Counted from the first letter of the stretch, positions 18,607 through 28,344 are shown. The stretch is DNA of 64,000 nucleotides from Bacillus massiliigorillae (GCF_000380245.2 NZ_HG428741.1:3144241-3208240), one strand, 5' to 3'. Numbers and translations: made by a program. The notes: generated by a model not told the origin, from the sequence alone.

Positions 18607-18669
18607 TTTGACGAATTTGACCTTTTTTGACCTTTGATTACATTATACATTGTTTATACTATATGTAAA
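18607..18669 (-). promoter_or_regulatory. clpB promoter with CtsR operator of three heptads
   Basis: On the minus strand, -35 TTTACA (plus 18664-18669) and -10 TATAAT (plus 18642-18647) are separated by 16 bp. Directly downstream are heptads GGTCAAA (plus 18626-18632), GGTCAAA (18616-18622) and CGTCAAA (18607-18613). The first two, with a 3-bp gap, form the classic CtsR box of class III heat-shock genes; the third is a near match. CtsR bound here would block transcription start. Confidence 0.88.
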
Positions 18670-18670
18670 G

Positions 18671-18690
18671 CCATCCTAGCATGAGGATGG
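18671..18690. repeat. Hairpin between yjzC and clpB promoter
   Basis: CCATCCT / AGGATGG inverted repeat with a 6-base loop, 24 bp after the yjzC stop. It may terminate yjzC, though on the minus strand only a short T tract follows and that tract contains the clpB -35 element. Confidence 0.5.
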
Positions 18691-18714
18691 CGCCTTTTTA
18701 TAAATATCTACACC

Positions 18715-18894
18715 TTATGGCTTTCTTTGATATGTCCAATGACGATTCTGATTGGATACTTCAGGGAAAGAATCGCCCGCTTTTAAATGTATTTTCTTCG
18801 GATCTTTTACCATGCTTCCCGTTTCACCAACTTCAACATAATAACCATTATTAGGGGCTTTCTGCCCATGTTTAAAATGACGTGATTGTCCCAT
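18715..18894 (-). CDS. yjzC: YjzC-family small protein
   Basis: A 59-residue frame: MGQSRHFKHGQKAPNNGYY at the start, then VEVGETGSMVKDPKKI and a C-terminus NRHWTYQRKP. This is the YjzC family, very similar to the B. subtilis protein next to argF. A strong AAGGAGGT site lies eight bases before the ATG. Basic, soluble, function unknown. Confidence 0.9.
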   Translation of the reverse strand: MGQSRHFKHGQKAPNNGYYVEVGETGSMVKDPKKIHLKAGDSFPEVSNQNRHWTYQRKP

Positions 18895-19080
18895 ATCTGC
18901 TTACCTCCTTCTATTAGTACATGCCTTCATATTATCTCCAAGATTATTTAAATCCATGAACATTCCTATTTTTAACACTTAGAAGACCATGATTTTTTCT
19001 TGAACTACCTTTACTTTGGTTAAGCTAATAGTGTTAAATTGAATGGGGTATAAATACTTATTAACAACCGGAGGATTATT

Positions 19081-19893
19081 GTGGAAGAATTACTACTTAT
19101 GATTAAGTATTTATTTTTAGGAGTGGTACAAGGCTTTACTGAGCCAATTCCTATTTCTTCAAGCGGCCATCTCGTGTTAATGCAACACTTTTTCGGCATT
19201 GAAATTAAAGGAATGAGTTTTGAATTACTTGTGAACTCCGCATCTCTTATTGCTGTCTTACTGATTTATCGTGAAGATATATGGCGCTTAATGCAAAATG
19301 GTTACTTATATGTAACAAAAAGAGAAGAAAAAGCGAAAGCGGATTTTCGTTTTATTATGTATTTGATTGTTGCTACTATTCCAGCGGGCGTAATAGGTGT
19401 GTTATTTGAGGATTACATATCAGAAAACTTAAAAGGCATTACCACGCTTGGTATTGCACTTATTGTAACCGGTGTTGCTCTTTGGTCAATTCGTAATTTA
19501 CGCGGTCGCAAAAACGATAGCGACTTATCATTAAAAGATGCAATCATTATTGGTTTAGCTCAAGTAGTCGCATTAATACCGGGCATTAGCCGCTCTGGAG
19601 CTACGATTGTTGCAGCGATGTCTTTAGGAACAAAGCAAGAAACAGCATTACGTTTCTCATTCCTACTATTCATTCCTGTTTCTTTAGGCGGGATGATTTT
19701 ATCTTTAAGTGATATTTTTCAAGACCCTCAACTTGGTACTTTAGCTATTCCATATACATTAGCATTCTTCGGCTCATTAATTGCTTCATACTTCTCACTT
19801 CGTTGGTTTATGAACATTATGGCAAAAGGAAACCTTGTCTATTTCGCCATTTATTGCTTCATCGTCGGGGCAGCTGTCCTAATTTTTAGCTAA
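19081..19893 (+). CDS. uppP: Undecaprenyl-diphosphatase, BacA/UppP family
   Basis: Membrane phosphatase that recycles undecaprenyl pyrophosphate for cell-wall synthesis; members give bacitracin tolerance. 270 residues with the two family motifs: EPIPISSSGH (21-30, with E21 and H30) and PGISRSGAT (167-175, with R171). The first motif differs from the more common EFLPISS form, so this belongs to a variant subgroup. GTG start at 19081 is supported by CGGAGG upstream. It stands alone between yjzC and argF, in opposite orientation to both, and ends in a bidirectional terminator. Confidence 0.88.
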   Translation: MEELLLMIKYLFLGVVQGFTEPIPISSSGHLVLMQHFFGIEIKGMSFELLVNSASLIAVLLIYREDIWRLMQNGYLYVTKREEKAKADFRFIMYLIVATIPAGVIGVLFEDYISENLKGITTLGIALIVTGVALWSIRNLRGRKNDSDLSLKDAIIIGLAQVVALIPGISRSGATIVAAMSLGTKQETALRFSFLLFIPVSLGGMILSLSDIFQDPQLGTLAIPYTLAFFGSLIASYFSLRWFMNIMAKGNLVYFAIYCFIVGAAVLIFS

Positions 19894-19898
19894 AAATT

Positions 19899-19941
19899 AA
19901 AAGCAGTTTGAATCACCTAGTAGGTAATTCAAACTGCTTTT
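19899..19941. terminator. Bidirectional terminator between uppP and argF
   Basis: Perfect arms AAAAGCAGTTTGAAT and ATTCAAACTGCTTTT with an inner ACC/GGT extension serve both convergent genes. Confidence 0.9.
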
Positions 19942-19945
19942 TATA

Positions 19946-20896
19946 TTATGACATTAAATCTACTAGCAATGCTTTTTGAGCGTGCATTCTATTTCCTGCT
20001 TGATGGAACACTACTGAGTTTGGTCCATCAATAATTTCTGCTGATACTTCTTCTTCACGGTGTGCCGGTAAGCAATGCATGTAAATGTAATCTGATTTTG
20101 CACCTTTTACAAGCTCAGCATTTACTTGATAGCCTGTAAAATCGGCAAGACGTTTTTGATTTTCGGCTTCTTGCCCCATGCTCGTCCATACATCACCATA
20201 AATAACATCTGCATTTTTGACTGCTAATTGAGGATTTGTAGTTACTTCAATTGTACAGCCGGTTTCTTCAGCAATTTTCTTCGCTTCAGCAATAATTTCA
20301 CTATTTGCTTCATACCCTGTTGGTGCTGCAATAGCGAAATTCATACCTACTTTTGCACAAGCAATCATTAATGAATGTGCTACATTGTTTCCATCTCCAA
20401 CATACGACATTTTCAAACCTTTTAACGTTCCTTTAATTTCTTGGATTGTTAATAAGTCTGCTAATGCCTGACATGGATGAGATAAATCAGTTAACCCATT
20501 AATAACTGGAATAGCAGCAAATTTAGCTAGTTCTTCTACTTTTTCATGTTCGAATGTACGTATCATAATCCCATCTACATATTCAGATAGCACTTGTGCC
20601 GTATCACCAATTGTTTCTCCACGACCAATTTGTAAATCTTTATTAGAAAGGAATAAAGCATGACCACCTAATTGAAGCATTCCCACTTCAAAAGATACAC
20701 GAGTACGAGTTGAAGACTTTTCAAAAATCATCGCTAATGTTTTCCCACTAAGTGGAGCATAAGCTTCACCATTTTTAAGCTTTGTTTTGATTTCTGTTGC
20801 AAGTTGTAATAACTCTAATACTTGATCTGTTGATACGCCGTCATATGATAAGAAATCTTTACTATTTAAGATTTTTTGTTTTGTCGCTGAACTCAT
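19946..20896 (-). CDS. argF: Ornithine carbamoyltransferase ArgF
   Basis: Converts ornithine and carbamoyl phosphate to citrulline. 316 residues; carbamoyl-phosphate site SSTRTRVSFE, HPCQALADLLT, and the ornithine loop HCLPAHREEEVS are present. The start overlaps the carB stop by 4 bp. Last gene of the carAB-argF unit, so the carbamoyl phosphate made by CarAB is used by the co-expressed enzyme. Confidence 0.96.
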   Translation of the reverse strand: MSSATKQKILNSKDFLSYDGVSTDQVLELLQLATEIKTKLKNGEAYAPLSGKTLAMIFEKSSTRTRVSFEVGMLQLGGHALFLSNKDLQIGRGETIGDTAQVLSEYVDGIMIRTFEHEKVEELAKFAAIPVINGLTDLSHPCQALADLLTIQEIKGTLKGLKMSYVGDGNNVAHSLMIACAKVGMNFAIAAPTGYEANSEIIAEAKKIAEETGCTIEVTTNPQLAVKNADVIYGDVWTSMGQEAENQKRLADFTGYQVNAELVKGAKSDYIYMHCLPAHREEEVSAEIIDGPNSVVFHQAGNRMHAQKALLVDLMS

Positions 20897-23800
20897 ATGG
20901 TCACACCCTTTACTAGTTTTTCATGCCAATCTTCTAAAGATACGATTGGTGTATCTGTATTTGATGCTGCTTTCACATATGCTTCAAATGTTTCAATGCT
21001 TGTAAAAGTTAATAAACGATATTTAGCTGCTTTAATACGAGCTATTTTTTCATCATCGGCTAATGATAGTAATACTTTACCTTTTCTACTTTTTAGCCAC
21101 TCATCTATATCAATATCTGATACTGGTGTTAATCCTACTTCAGTCATTTCCGCAAGCAGCTCTTCAGAAAGAGTTACAGATGGAGCAATATATACTTCAT
21201 TGCCATGGGTACGAATGCTTTTCTCTAAGAATTCAAAAGCTTTCGCTAGCGCTTCTGCTTTAGATTCACCAATAGCAATACCTTCACCAGTCGATTTCAT
21301 TTCCGGTCCTAATTTACTATCTAAGCCACTTAAAGCAAACGTTGAAAAGACAGGATATTTCACAACGTAGTATGGCAATTCTTCAAGTAAACCAACTTTG
21401 TCGACTAATTCAGACAATGAATATTTCCCAAGCAATATTTTTGTAGCAATTTGCACTAATGGTACATTCGCCACTTTACTAATGATTGGAATCGTACGAC
21501 TCGCTCTCGGATTCACTTCCAACACGTATACATCATCACCTGAGATAACGTATTGAATATTCATTAATCCTTTATAATTTAAGTGCTGAACAATTTGTTC
21601 TGCATATTTTACAATTTTATCTTTCACATTTTGTGAAAGTGTTTGTGCTGGAAGATAAGCCATACTATCCCCAGAATGAATACCTGCTTTCTCGATATGT
21701 TCAGCAAGTGTCGGGATGCAGATGTCTTTTCCATCCGCAACTAAATCTACTTCCGCTTCTTTACCTGGTACATATTTATCAATTAGAAGTGGATATAATT
21801 TATTCTGCGTTCCCGCTTCTAACTCTTCTCTACTATTATAAATATCCATACCGGCTCCACCAATTACATAAGATGGACGAACAAGAACAGGATATGTTAA
21901 TTTATCAGCCCAATCTAATAGTTCTGTTTGGTTCTCAGCAATCGCACCAGGAACGTGTGGAATATCCAATACTTCCAGTAAATCATAGAAGCGTTCACGA
22001 TCTTCTAATTGGTCTACCGTATCAAAAGAAGTACCTAACAAATTGATACCAGCTTCTTCTAAAGATTGAGCTAAGTTGATAGCAGTTTGACCACCAAATT
22101 GAACAATAACATCTTCAATTTGCTCAGCTTCGATTACATTTAATACATATTCTAGTGTTAATGGCTCAAAGTATAATTTATCTGCTGTAGCGAAATCGGT
22201 ACTAACTGTTTCTGGATTATTATTAATCATAATGCTTTCAATATCTTCACTTTGTAATGCAAGTACACTATGAACTGAACAATAATCAAACTCAATTCCT
22301 TGCCCGATTCGAATTGGACCGCTACCAATAATTAATACTTTTTTACGGTCAGATGGTGCTTGTTCATTTTCGCCATTATACGAGCTATAGTAATAACTTG
22401 TTGGTGAAGCGAACTCAGCAGCACAGGTATCAACCATTTTATAAGCCGCAACAATCCCTAGACTTTTTCTTTTTGCACGAACATCACTTTCAGTAGCATT
22501 CCAATGTTGTGCTAAATATCGATCTGAGAAGCCCATTTCTTTCAAATCAGCTAGTTCTTCATCTGTAATCGTCTCTAAATCGCGCGTATCAATGAACTGT
22601 TCTGTTTGAATAAGCTTTTGAAATACATGTAAAAAGAAAAAGTCTATTTTTGTAGCCTCATGTATAGCTTCAATTGTCATACCTTTTCTAATTAGCTCTA
22701 AAAGAATAAAGAATCGTTCGTCATTGCTAGCGTTCATTTCTTCAATTAATTCATTAACAGATAAGATTTCCAAACGTGCTAGCTTCAAGCCGACATTTTT
22801 ACTTTCAAGTGAAGAAACAGCTTTTTGAATGGCACTTTCAAGGTTACGATCGATTGCCATTACTTCTCCTGTTGCCTTCATTTGTGTTCCTAGCTTACGG
22901 TTAGCTTGTTGGAACTTGTCAAATGGCCAACGCGGAAACTTCACTACTACATAATCAAGTGCTGGTTCAAAGCTAGAATATGTTGTTTTCGTTACAGGAT
23001 TCTTAATCTCAGAAAGCTGATAACCTACTGCTAACTTAGCTGCTAAACGTGCAATCGGATATCCTGTTGCTTTAGAAGCAAGCGCTGACGAGCGACTAAC
23101 CCTTGGATTTACTTCAATTAAATAATATTGTTTGCTGTTAGGGTCCAATGCAAATTGAATATTACAGCCACCAATAATACCTAATGCCGAAATAATTTTA
23201 ATAGACGCTCCTCGTAACATTTGAAATTCTTCATCTGTTAACGTTTGAGACGGAGCAACTACAATCGAATCACCCGTATGAATTCCAACTGGGTCAATGT
23301 TTTCCATGTTACAAACTGTAATACATGTACCAGAACTATCACGCATTACTTCGTATTCAATTTCTTTAAATCCAGCAATACTTTTTTCGATTAAACATTG
23401 TGTAATCGGACTTTCTTGTAAGCCACCACGTACAAGTTCTTTAAATAAATCCATGTCTGCAGCAATACCGCCACCTGTACCACCAAGCGTATAAGCTGGA
23501 CGTACAATAATTGGGAAGCCAATTTCTTTAGAAAAGGCAACAGCTTCTTCTAATGTGTGAACAATTGTACTATCTGGAACTGGTTCATTAATTTCAAACA
23601 TAAGCTGACGGAACAATTCACGATCTTCACCTTTTTTAATCGAATCAATCGGAGTTCCTAACAACTTCACATTAAATTTCTCTAGTACACCAGCTTCATC
23701 TAATTCATAAGCTAAATTTAGCCCTGTTTGACCGCCAAGTGTTGCTAGTAAACCATCTGGACGTTCTTTTGCGATAATTTTTGTAATTGCTTCTTTCGTT

Positions 23801-24006
23801 AATGGCTCAAAGTATACAATATCGGCATTTGTTTCGTCTGTCATAATCGTAGCAGGATTATTATTAATTAAAATAACTTTATAGCCTTCTTCTTTTAAAG
23901 CTAGACAAGCCTGCGTACCACCATAGTCGAACTCTGCCGCTTGACCGATGACAATTGGACCTGAACCAATAACGAGTATAGATTGAATGGACGTATCTTT
24001 AGGCAT
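20893..24006 (-). CDS. carB: Carbamoyl-phosphate synthase large subunit (arginine-specific CarB)
   Basis: 1037 residues, shorter than the roughly 1070 of the pyrimidine enzyme and like the arginine-specific B. subtilis CarB. Two homologous halves each hold an ATP-grasp domain (IGSGPIVIGQAAEFDYGGTQ at the start and IGSGPIRIGQGIEFDYCSVH near residue 560), a middle oligomerisation domain, and a C-terminal MGS-like domain. Binds carboxyphosphate and carbamate intermediates. Overlaps carA by 8 bp and argF by 4 bp. Confidence 0.96.
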   Translation of the reverse strand: MPKDTSIQSILVIGSGPIVIGQAAEFDYGGTQACLALKEEGYKVILINNNPATIMTDETNADIVYFEPLTKEAITKIIAKERPDGLLATLGGQTGLNLAYELDEAGVLEKFNVKLLGTPIDSIKKGEDRELFRQLMFEINEPVPDSTIVHTLEEAVAFSKEIGFPIIVRPAYTLGGTGGGIAADMDLFKELVRGGLQESPITQCLIEKSIAGFKEIEYEVMRDSSGTCITVCNMENIDPVGIHTGDSIVVAPSQTLTDEEFQMLRGASIKIISALGIIGGCNIQFALDPNSKQYYLIEVNPRVSRSSALASKATGYPIARLAAKLAVGYQLSEIKNPVTKTTYSSFEPALDYVVVKFPRWPFDKFQQANRKLGTQMKATGEVMAIDRNLESAIQKAVSSLESKNVGLKLARLEILSVNELIEEMNASNDERFFILLELIRKGMTIEAIHEATKIDFFFLHVFQKLIQTEQFIDTRDLETITDEELADLKEMGFSDRYLAQHWNATESDVRAKRKSLGIVAAYKMVDTCAAEFASPTSYYYSSYNGENEQAPSDRKKVLIIGSGPIRIGQGIEFDYCSVHSVLALQSEDIESIMINNNPETVSTDFATADKLYFEPLTLEYVLNVIEAEQIEDVIVQFGGQTAINLAQSLEEAGINLLGTSFDTVDQLEDRERFYDLLEVLDIPHVPGAIAENQTELLDWADKLTYPVLVRPSYVIGGAGMDIYNSREELEAGTQNKLYPLLIDKYVPGKEAEVDLVADGKDICIPTLAEHIEKAGIHSGDSMAYLPAQTLSQNVKDKIVKYAEQIVQHLNYKGLMNIQYVISGDDVYVLEVNPRASRTIPIISKVANVPLVQIATKILLGKYSLSELVDKVGLLEELPYYVVKYPVFSTFALSGLDSKLGPEMKSTGEGIAIGESKAEALAKAFEFLEKSIRTHGNEVYIAPSVTLSEELLAEMTEVGLTPVSDIDIDEWLKSRKGKVLLSLADDEKIARIKAAKYRLLTFTSIETFEAYVKAASNTDTPIVSLEDWHEKLVKGVTI

Positions 24007-25081
24007 ACACTTTTTCTCTCCCGCTAGAACTTTTCACTTTTTGTAAAAATTCATCAAATATTACAGCACTTTCTGCTGGACCTGGATTTGCTTCTGGATG
24101 GAATTGAGTTGTAATAATTGGTAAGGTTTTATGTTGTACCCCTTCAATTGATCCATCATTTACTTGTTTGAAGCGTACTTGTAATTCTGTACCTTCTAAA
24201 CTTTTTTCATCTACAACATAGCTGTGATTTTGAGAAGTCATAAACACTGATTTATTGAAAATATCTGCAACTGGTTGATTAGCTCCTCTATGGCCGAACA
24301 ATAATTTCTTCGTTTTCCCACCAAATGCTAACGATATAAGCTGATGACCAAGACAAATCCCCATAGTTGGATAGCTTGATGCAATAGCTTGTATTTCTGC
24401 AATATATGGCAACATATCCACAGGATCCCCAGGACCATTTGATAGGAGAATACCATCTGGTTTCAGAGCATGTACTTGAGCAGCTGTTGTATTGTAAGGT
24501 ACCACCGTTACTTTACAGCCCTTCTCCAACAAATACGTTAAAATTGATTTCTTAAAGCCAAAATCCATTAGGACAATATGATGATTGCCATCACCATGAA
24601 CTTCCATTTGTTGCTGTGACACAAGCGGCACAGGTGAATCTGCATGGAAATTCTGTTCAGAGACATTAAATTCAGCTGTTGTATTCATGTAAGCTGGCAT
24701 CGAGCCTTTTGTACGAATTCGCTTTACTACAGCACGTGTATCAACGTTTCCTAACATTGGGACATTCCATTTATTTAAATACTGAACAATCGACATTTCA
24801 GCATCATAATGTGAATGCATCATATCTCCACGATGAACAATCACACCTGCAACATGCGGTTTAATGCTTTCAAAATCACTTTTGTTAATTCCGTAATTTC
24901 CGATTAACGGATAAGTGAATACTACAATTTGATCTTTATATGAAGGATCTGTAAGTACCTCTTGATACCCTGTCATTCCAGTAAAGAACACCATTTCTCC
25001 TGAAATAACAGTCTGTGGTTGACTAGTAAGCCATTTTCCAGTAAATACTTCTCCATTTTGTAAATGTAAATAGCCTTTCAT
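23999..25081 (-). CDS. carA: Carbamoyl-phosphate synthase small subunit (CarA)
   Basis: Glutaminase subunit, 360 residues. N-terminal CPSase small-chain domain (GEVFTGKWL to about 150) and class I glutamine amidotransferase domain with the nucleophile Cys in MGICLGHQL and the His/Glu pair in TQFHPEANPGP. Supplies ammonia to CarB. GAGGTGAGAG precedes the ATG. An ARG-box promoter lies in the 74-bp gap to argD, so carAB-argF can probably be transcribed separately. Confidence 0.96.
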   Translation of the reverse strand: MKGYLHLQNGEVFTGKWLTSQPQTVISGEMVFFTGMTGYQEVLTDPSYKDQIVVFTYPLIGNYGINKSDFESIKPHVAGVIVHRGDMMHSHYDAEMSIVQYLNKWNVPMLGNVDTRAVVKRIRTKGSMPAYMNTTAEFNVSEQNFHADSPVPLVSQQQMEVHGDGNHHIVLMDFGFKKSILTYLLEKGCKVTVVPYNTTAAQVHALKPDGILLSNGPGDPVDMLPYIAEIQAIASSYPTMGICLGHQLISLAFGGKTKKLLFGHRGANQPVADIFNKSVFMTSQNHSYVVDEKSLEGTELQVRFKQVNDGSIEGVQHKTLPIITTQFHPEANPGPAESAVIFDEFLQKVKSSSGREKVYA

Positions 25082-25096
25082 TCTCTCACCTCTATT

Positions 25097-25142
25097 GATG
25101 AATATTTATTTAAATATAAGAATTTTTATTCATATCCATCAA
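25097..25142 (-). promoter_or_regulatory. Internal carA promoter with ARG boxes
   Basis: On the minus strand, ATATGAATAAAAATTCTT (plus 25118-25135) is close to the AhrC/ArgR consensus CATGAATAAAAATTCAAG. A second, weaker match is GATGAATATTTATTTAAA (25097-25114, plus strand). A possible promoter uses -35 TTGATG (plus 25137-25142), 18-bp spacer and -10 TATATT (plus 25113-25118), so the strong box would sit between -35 and -10, as at argC. Confidence 0.72.
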
Positions 25143-25150
25143 AAAATATT

Positions 25151-25166
25151 CAGCCTTATACGGCTG
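25151..25166 (-). terminator. Weak terminator overlapping the argD stop codon
   Basis: CAGCC/GGCTG five-bp stem spanning the argD stop, followed on the minus strand by GAATATTTTTTG. It could reduce read-through from argCJBD into carA, which has its own candidate promoter. Confidence 0.5.
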
Positions 25167-26313
25167 GCGTAGGTACTTTCTTCAATAGTGTACTAATTTT
25201 TTCAATTGCTAGGTCTAATTCTTCAATTGTTACAGTAAGTGGTGGTAATAATCTCATTACATGTGGCGCTGAAGTTAATACAAGTAATTGTTCCTTTTGT
25301 AATTCAAGAACTAATGGTCCTGCATCTACTTTCAAGTCAATACCAATCATTAAACCTAATCCTCTTACTTCATTAACCAGTTGAACATCACTTAATGCTG
25401 TTTTTAACTTGCTTCTTACTAACTCGCCTTTCGCAACAACTTCTTGTAAGAAATCATCTTGGAAACATTCATCTAGTACGGCAATTGCAGCAGCTGTGCT
25501 AATTGGATTTCCTCCAAAAGTCGATCCATGAGTTCCTGCACCGAAATGTTCTTTCAACTCAGCTTTTCCAAGCATTGCACCGATTGGCAATCCATTACCG
25601 AGTCCTTTTGCACAAGTTACGATATCTGGTTGAAAATCAAAGTTTTGGAACGCAAATGGCTTACCAGTTCGTCCGATACCTGTTTGCACTTCATCAATAA
25701 TAATTAATGCACCAACGTTCTTCGCTACTTCTTGAACGGTTTTCAAAAAACTTTCTGTCGCCGGATTAATACCGCCTTCACCTTGAACGATTTCAAACAT
25801 GATTGCTGCTGTATTCTCATCAACCGCAGCTTTCACTTCTTCTTCATTATTGAAAGTAATGTATTCAAACGCATCGAGCATTGGGCCAAAACCAATTCGT
25901 ACTTTTTCTTGACCTGTCGCACCCATTGTAGCAAATGTACGACCATGGAATGATTGTACGCATGTTACAATTTTCTTTCTTCCTGTCGCTTTCTTTGCTA
26001 GTTTAATAGCAGCTTCATTCGCCTCTGCTCCACTATTACAAAAGAACGCTGCATCTAATCCAGATGTCTCTGCTAGCTTTGTAGCCAACGCTTCTTGATT
26101 TGGTTGTTGAAATAAATTTGATGTATGCCAATATTGATCTAATTGTTTTTGAACCGCTGCCTTTACTTTACTATTACAATGTCCTAGGTTTAATACACCA
26201 ATTCCAGTTGTAAAATCCAAGTATTTTTGTCCATCTGTCGCTGTTAGCCAACTTCCTTCACCTTTTTCAGGTGTAATATTCCATCTTGCATATGTTGGAA
26301 ATACATGACTCAT
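25156..26313 (-). CDS. argD: Acetylornithine aminotransferase ArgD
   Basis: PLP enzyme converting N-acetylglutamate semialdehyde to N-acetylornithine. Class III aminotransferase with FFCNSGAEANEAAIKLA, the Asp in IIIDEVQTGIGRTG, and the PLP lysine in TCAKGLGNGLPIGAML. The frame is open to 26355, but the start is placed at ATG 26313 (MSHVFPTYARW), which has GTGAGGG upstream and leaves only 2 bp after argB; this gives 385 residues, the family length. Confidence 0.94.
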   Translation of the reverse strand: MSHVFPTYARWNITPEKGEGSWLTATDGQKYLDFTTGIGVLNLGHCNSKVKAAVQKQLDQYWHTSNLFQQPNQEALATKLAETSGLDAAFFCNSGAEANEAAIKLAKKATGRKKIVTCVQSFHGRTFATMGATGQEKVRIGFGPMLDAFEYITFNNEEEVKAAVDENTAAIMFEIVQGEGGINPATESFLKTVQEVAKNVGALIIIDEVQTGIGRTGKPFAFQNFDFQPDIVTCAKGLGNGLPIGAMLGKAELKEHFGAGTHGSTFGGNPISTAAAIAVLDECFQDDFLQEVVAKGELVRSKLKTALSDVQLVNEVRGLGLMIGIDLKVDAGPLVLELQKEQLLVLTSAPHVMRLLPPLTVTIEELDLAIEKISTLLKKVPTPAV

Positions 26314-26315
26314 TG

Positions 26316-27083
26316 TTAAACCCTCACTTTCTCTACAAATGACGTTCCTACCCATTTTCCACTTTCAAAAAAATGCTCTTTACCACTTACAATTCGCACA
26401 TGCTCAATACCTGTTTGTAATGTTTTAAGAGCTGTCTTTACCTTTGGAATCATACCACCATATATTACTTTATCTTCAATTAACTGTTCTGCTTCATCTA
26501 AAGTCATACGTTCTACTAATGCACCGTTCTCTAGAACACCTTTTACATCTGTAACAAACACACAGCTTTCCGCATTCAATGCCTTTGCAACTGCCCCAGC
26601 AGCCATATCTGCATTTACATTTAACGTCTTTCCATTCTCAGAAAGCGCTAATGGTGTTAAAACAGGTACAAGATCTAAAGAAAGGATATTCATAATTAAA
26701 TCACTATTAACATTTGTGATTTCTCCTACTTCACCTAAAGCTGATTGATCAATATAATCTCCTTGTAGAAGATTAGCATCGTTTCCATGAAGTCCAATTG
26801 CTGAGAAACCATACTTTTGTAATAAGGACACGAGCGTTCGATTGGTTTTTCCTGATAGCACTAGCTCAACTACATCTAATACATCTTTGGTTGTTCTTCG
26901 CAAACCGTTGTGAAACTCTGGTACGATTTGTAATGCATCTAGCATTTCGTTTATATCAGGGCCACCACCATGAACAAAGACAAGCTTATATCCTTCCGCC
27001 TGTAAATCTTTTAAACTTGTAAAGAAGGATTCATGCAATTCATTTAAAATGCTTCCTCCTAGCTTTATAAGTAGAATTTTCAT
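26316..27083 (-). CDS. argB: Acetylglutamate kinase ArgB
   Basis: Phosphorylates N-acetylglutamate. 255 residues of the amino acid kinase fold: KLGGSIL at the N-terminus, VHGGGPDINEML, and the C-terminal Lys region GGMIPKVKTALK. Lies 11 bp after argJ. Because ArgJ recycles the acetyl group, the pathway here is the cyclic form, in which ArgB is often feedback-controlled by arginine; the short form without N-terminal extension argues against strong arginine inhibition, but this is inference. Confidence 0.95.
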   Translation of the reverse strand: MKILLIKLGGSILNELHESFFTSLKDLQAEGYKLVFVHGGGPDINEMLDALQIVPEFHNGLRRTTKDVLDVVELVLSGKTNRTLVSLLQKYGFSAIGLHGNDANLLQGDYIDQSALGEVGEITNVNSDLIMNILSLDLVPVLTPLALSENGKTLNVNADMAAGAVAKALNAESCVFVTDVKGVLENGALVERMTLDEAEQLIEDKVIYGGMIPKVKTALKTLQTGIEHVRIVSGKEHFFESGKWVGTSFVEKVRV

Positions 27084-27094
27084 AATGTGCCTCC

Positions 27095-28336
27095 CTACGA
27101 ACGATAACTACCATTGATTTTGACATAATCATACGTTAGGTCACAGCCCCAAGCCGTTCCCTTTGCTTCACCTTCGTTTAATACCGCTTTAATGACAACC
27201 ACTTCTTGCTCTAAATACGCTTTAGCGTCTTCTTCAGAAAAATTAACTGGCGTACTGTTTTGTAATACAACGATATCCCCAAAGTAAATAGTTACATCTT
27301 CCGGATTAAACGGAACACCTGCACGTCCCATAGCAGCGATAACACGTCCCCAGTTTGCATCTGTTCCGAAGATAGCTGTTTTCACCAGACTTGAACCTAC
27401 CACTGTTTTAGCTAATGCACGAGCATCACTTACTGATTGTGCTCCTTCCACATTCACTTCAATTAACTTCGTTGCACCTTCACCGTCTCTTGCGATTTTC
27501 TTTGATAAATCTTTGCAAGCTAATGCCACTAATTCAACGAATGTAGCCCAGCCTTCTTGGCTTGGTGTTAACTCAGCACAATTGCTTTGACCGTTCGCTA
27601 AAAGAATCACCATATCATTTGTCGATGTATCCCCATCAACTGTAATTTGATTAAATGTCGAATCAATACATTGTGATAATGCCAATTGTAAATTTTCCGA
27701 AGAAACATTCGCATCAGATGTAAGGAATCCAAGCATTGTTCCCATATTAGGATGAATCATTCCTGACCCCTTAGCTGCACCACCAACAGTTACAGTTACT
27801 CCATTAATCTCCGCTTGAAATGCACAATGCTTTTGGAAAGTATCTGTAGTTAAAATAGCTGTCTCAAAATCAGCAGCACACTCTGCTAGATTTTGAAATT
27901 CAATCTGCTCGATACCTGATTTAACTTTATCCATATCCAATAGTTGCCCAATTACACCTGTAGATGCTACGGCAACTTGTGTATTTTCAATTCCCAGCTT
28001 CTTAGCCGCTAAATTTCTCATCTCATATGCATCAAGCATACCTTGTTCACCTGTTGCTGCATTTGCATTTCCACTATTAACGATGACCGCCTGAATCTTT
28101 GCACCTTGAGCCATTGTCTCTTTTGTTACTTTAATAGGAGCTGCTTGCGTAATAGATTTAGTGAAAACCGCAGCTGCATTTGCTAAATTATCAGATACAA
28201 TAATTCCTAAATCTTTTTTATTATTGCGTAGACCCATATGGTACCCGCCCGTTTTATAACCTTTGGCACTTAAAATATTTCCACCTTGAATTTCTTTAAT
28301 GCTGCTATTAAATGTCGTTGTATTCATTTTCATCAC
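27095..28336 (-). CDS. argJ: Bifunctional glutamate N-acetyltransferase/ornithine acetyltransferase ArgJ
   Basis: Transfers acetyl from acetylornithine to glutamate, and in bifunctional forms also uses acetyl-CoA. 413 residues; the self-cleavage site is seen in DGEGATKLIEV, where the Thr becomes the nucleophile of the beta chain. The frame begins with GTG at 28336, and in-frame ATG codons follow at 28333 and 28327; the exact start is uncertain because the ribosome-binding site is weak. Eight bp after argC. Confidence 0.93.
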   Translation of the reverse strand: MMKMNTTTFNSSIKEIQGGNILSAKGYKTGGYHMGLRNNKKDLGIIVSDNLANAAAVFTKSITQAAPIKVTKETMAQGAKIQAVIVNSGNANAATGEQGMLDAYEMRNLAAKKLGIENTQVAVASTGVIGQLLDMDKVKSGIEQIEFQNLAECAADFETAILTTDTFQKHCAFQAEINGVTVTVGGAAKGSGMIHPNMGTMLGFLTSDANVSSENLQLALSQCIDSTFNQITVDGDTSTNDMVILLANGQSNCAELTPSQEGWATFVELVALACKDLSKKIARDGEGATKLIEVNVEGAQSVSDARALAKTVVGSSLVKTAIFGTDANWGRVIAAMGRAGVPFNPEDVTIYFGDIVVLQNSTPVNFSEEDAKAYLEQEVVVIKAVLNEGEAKGTAWGCDLTYDYVKINGSYRS

Positions 28337-28344
28337 AAGCAGGT

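Noticed and set aside
21633..22046. 137-codon plus-strand frame
   Set aside because: Antisense shadow of carB.
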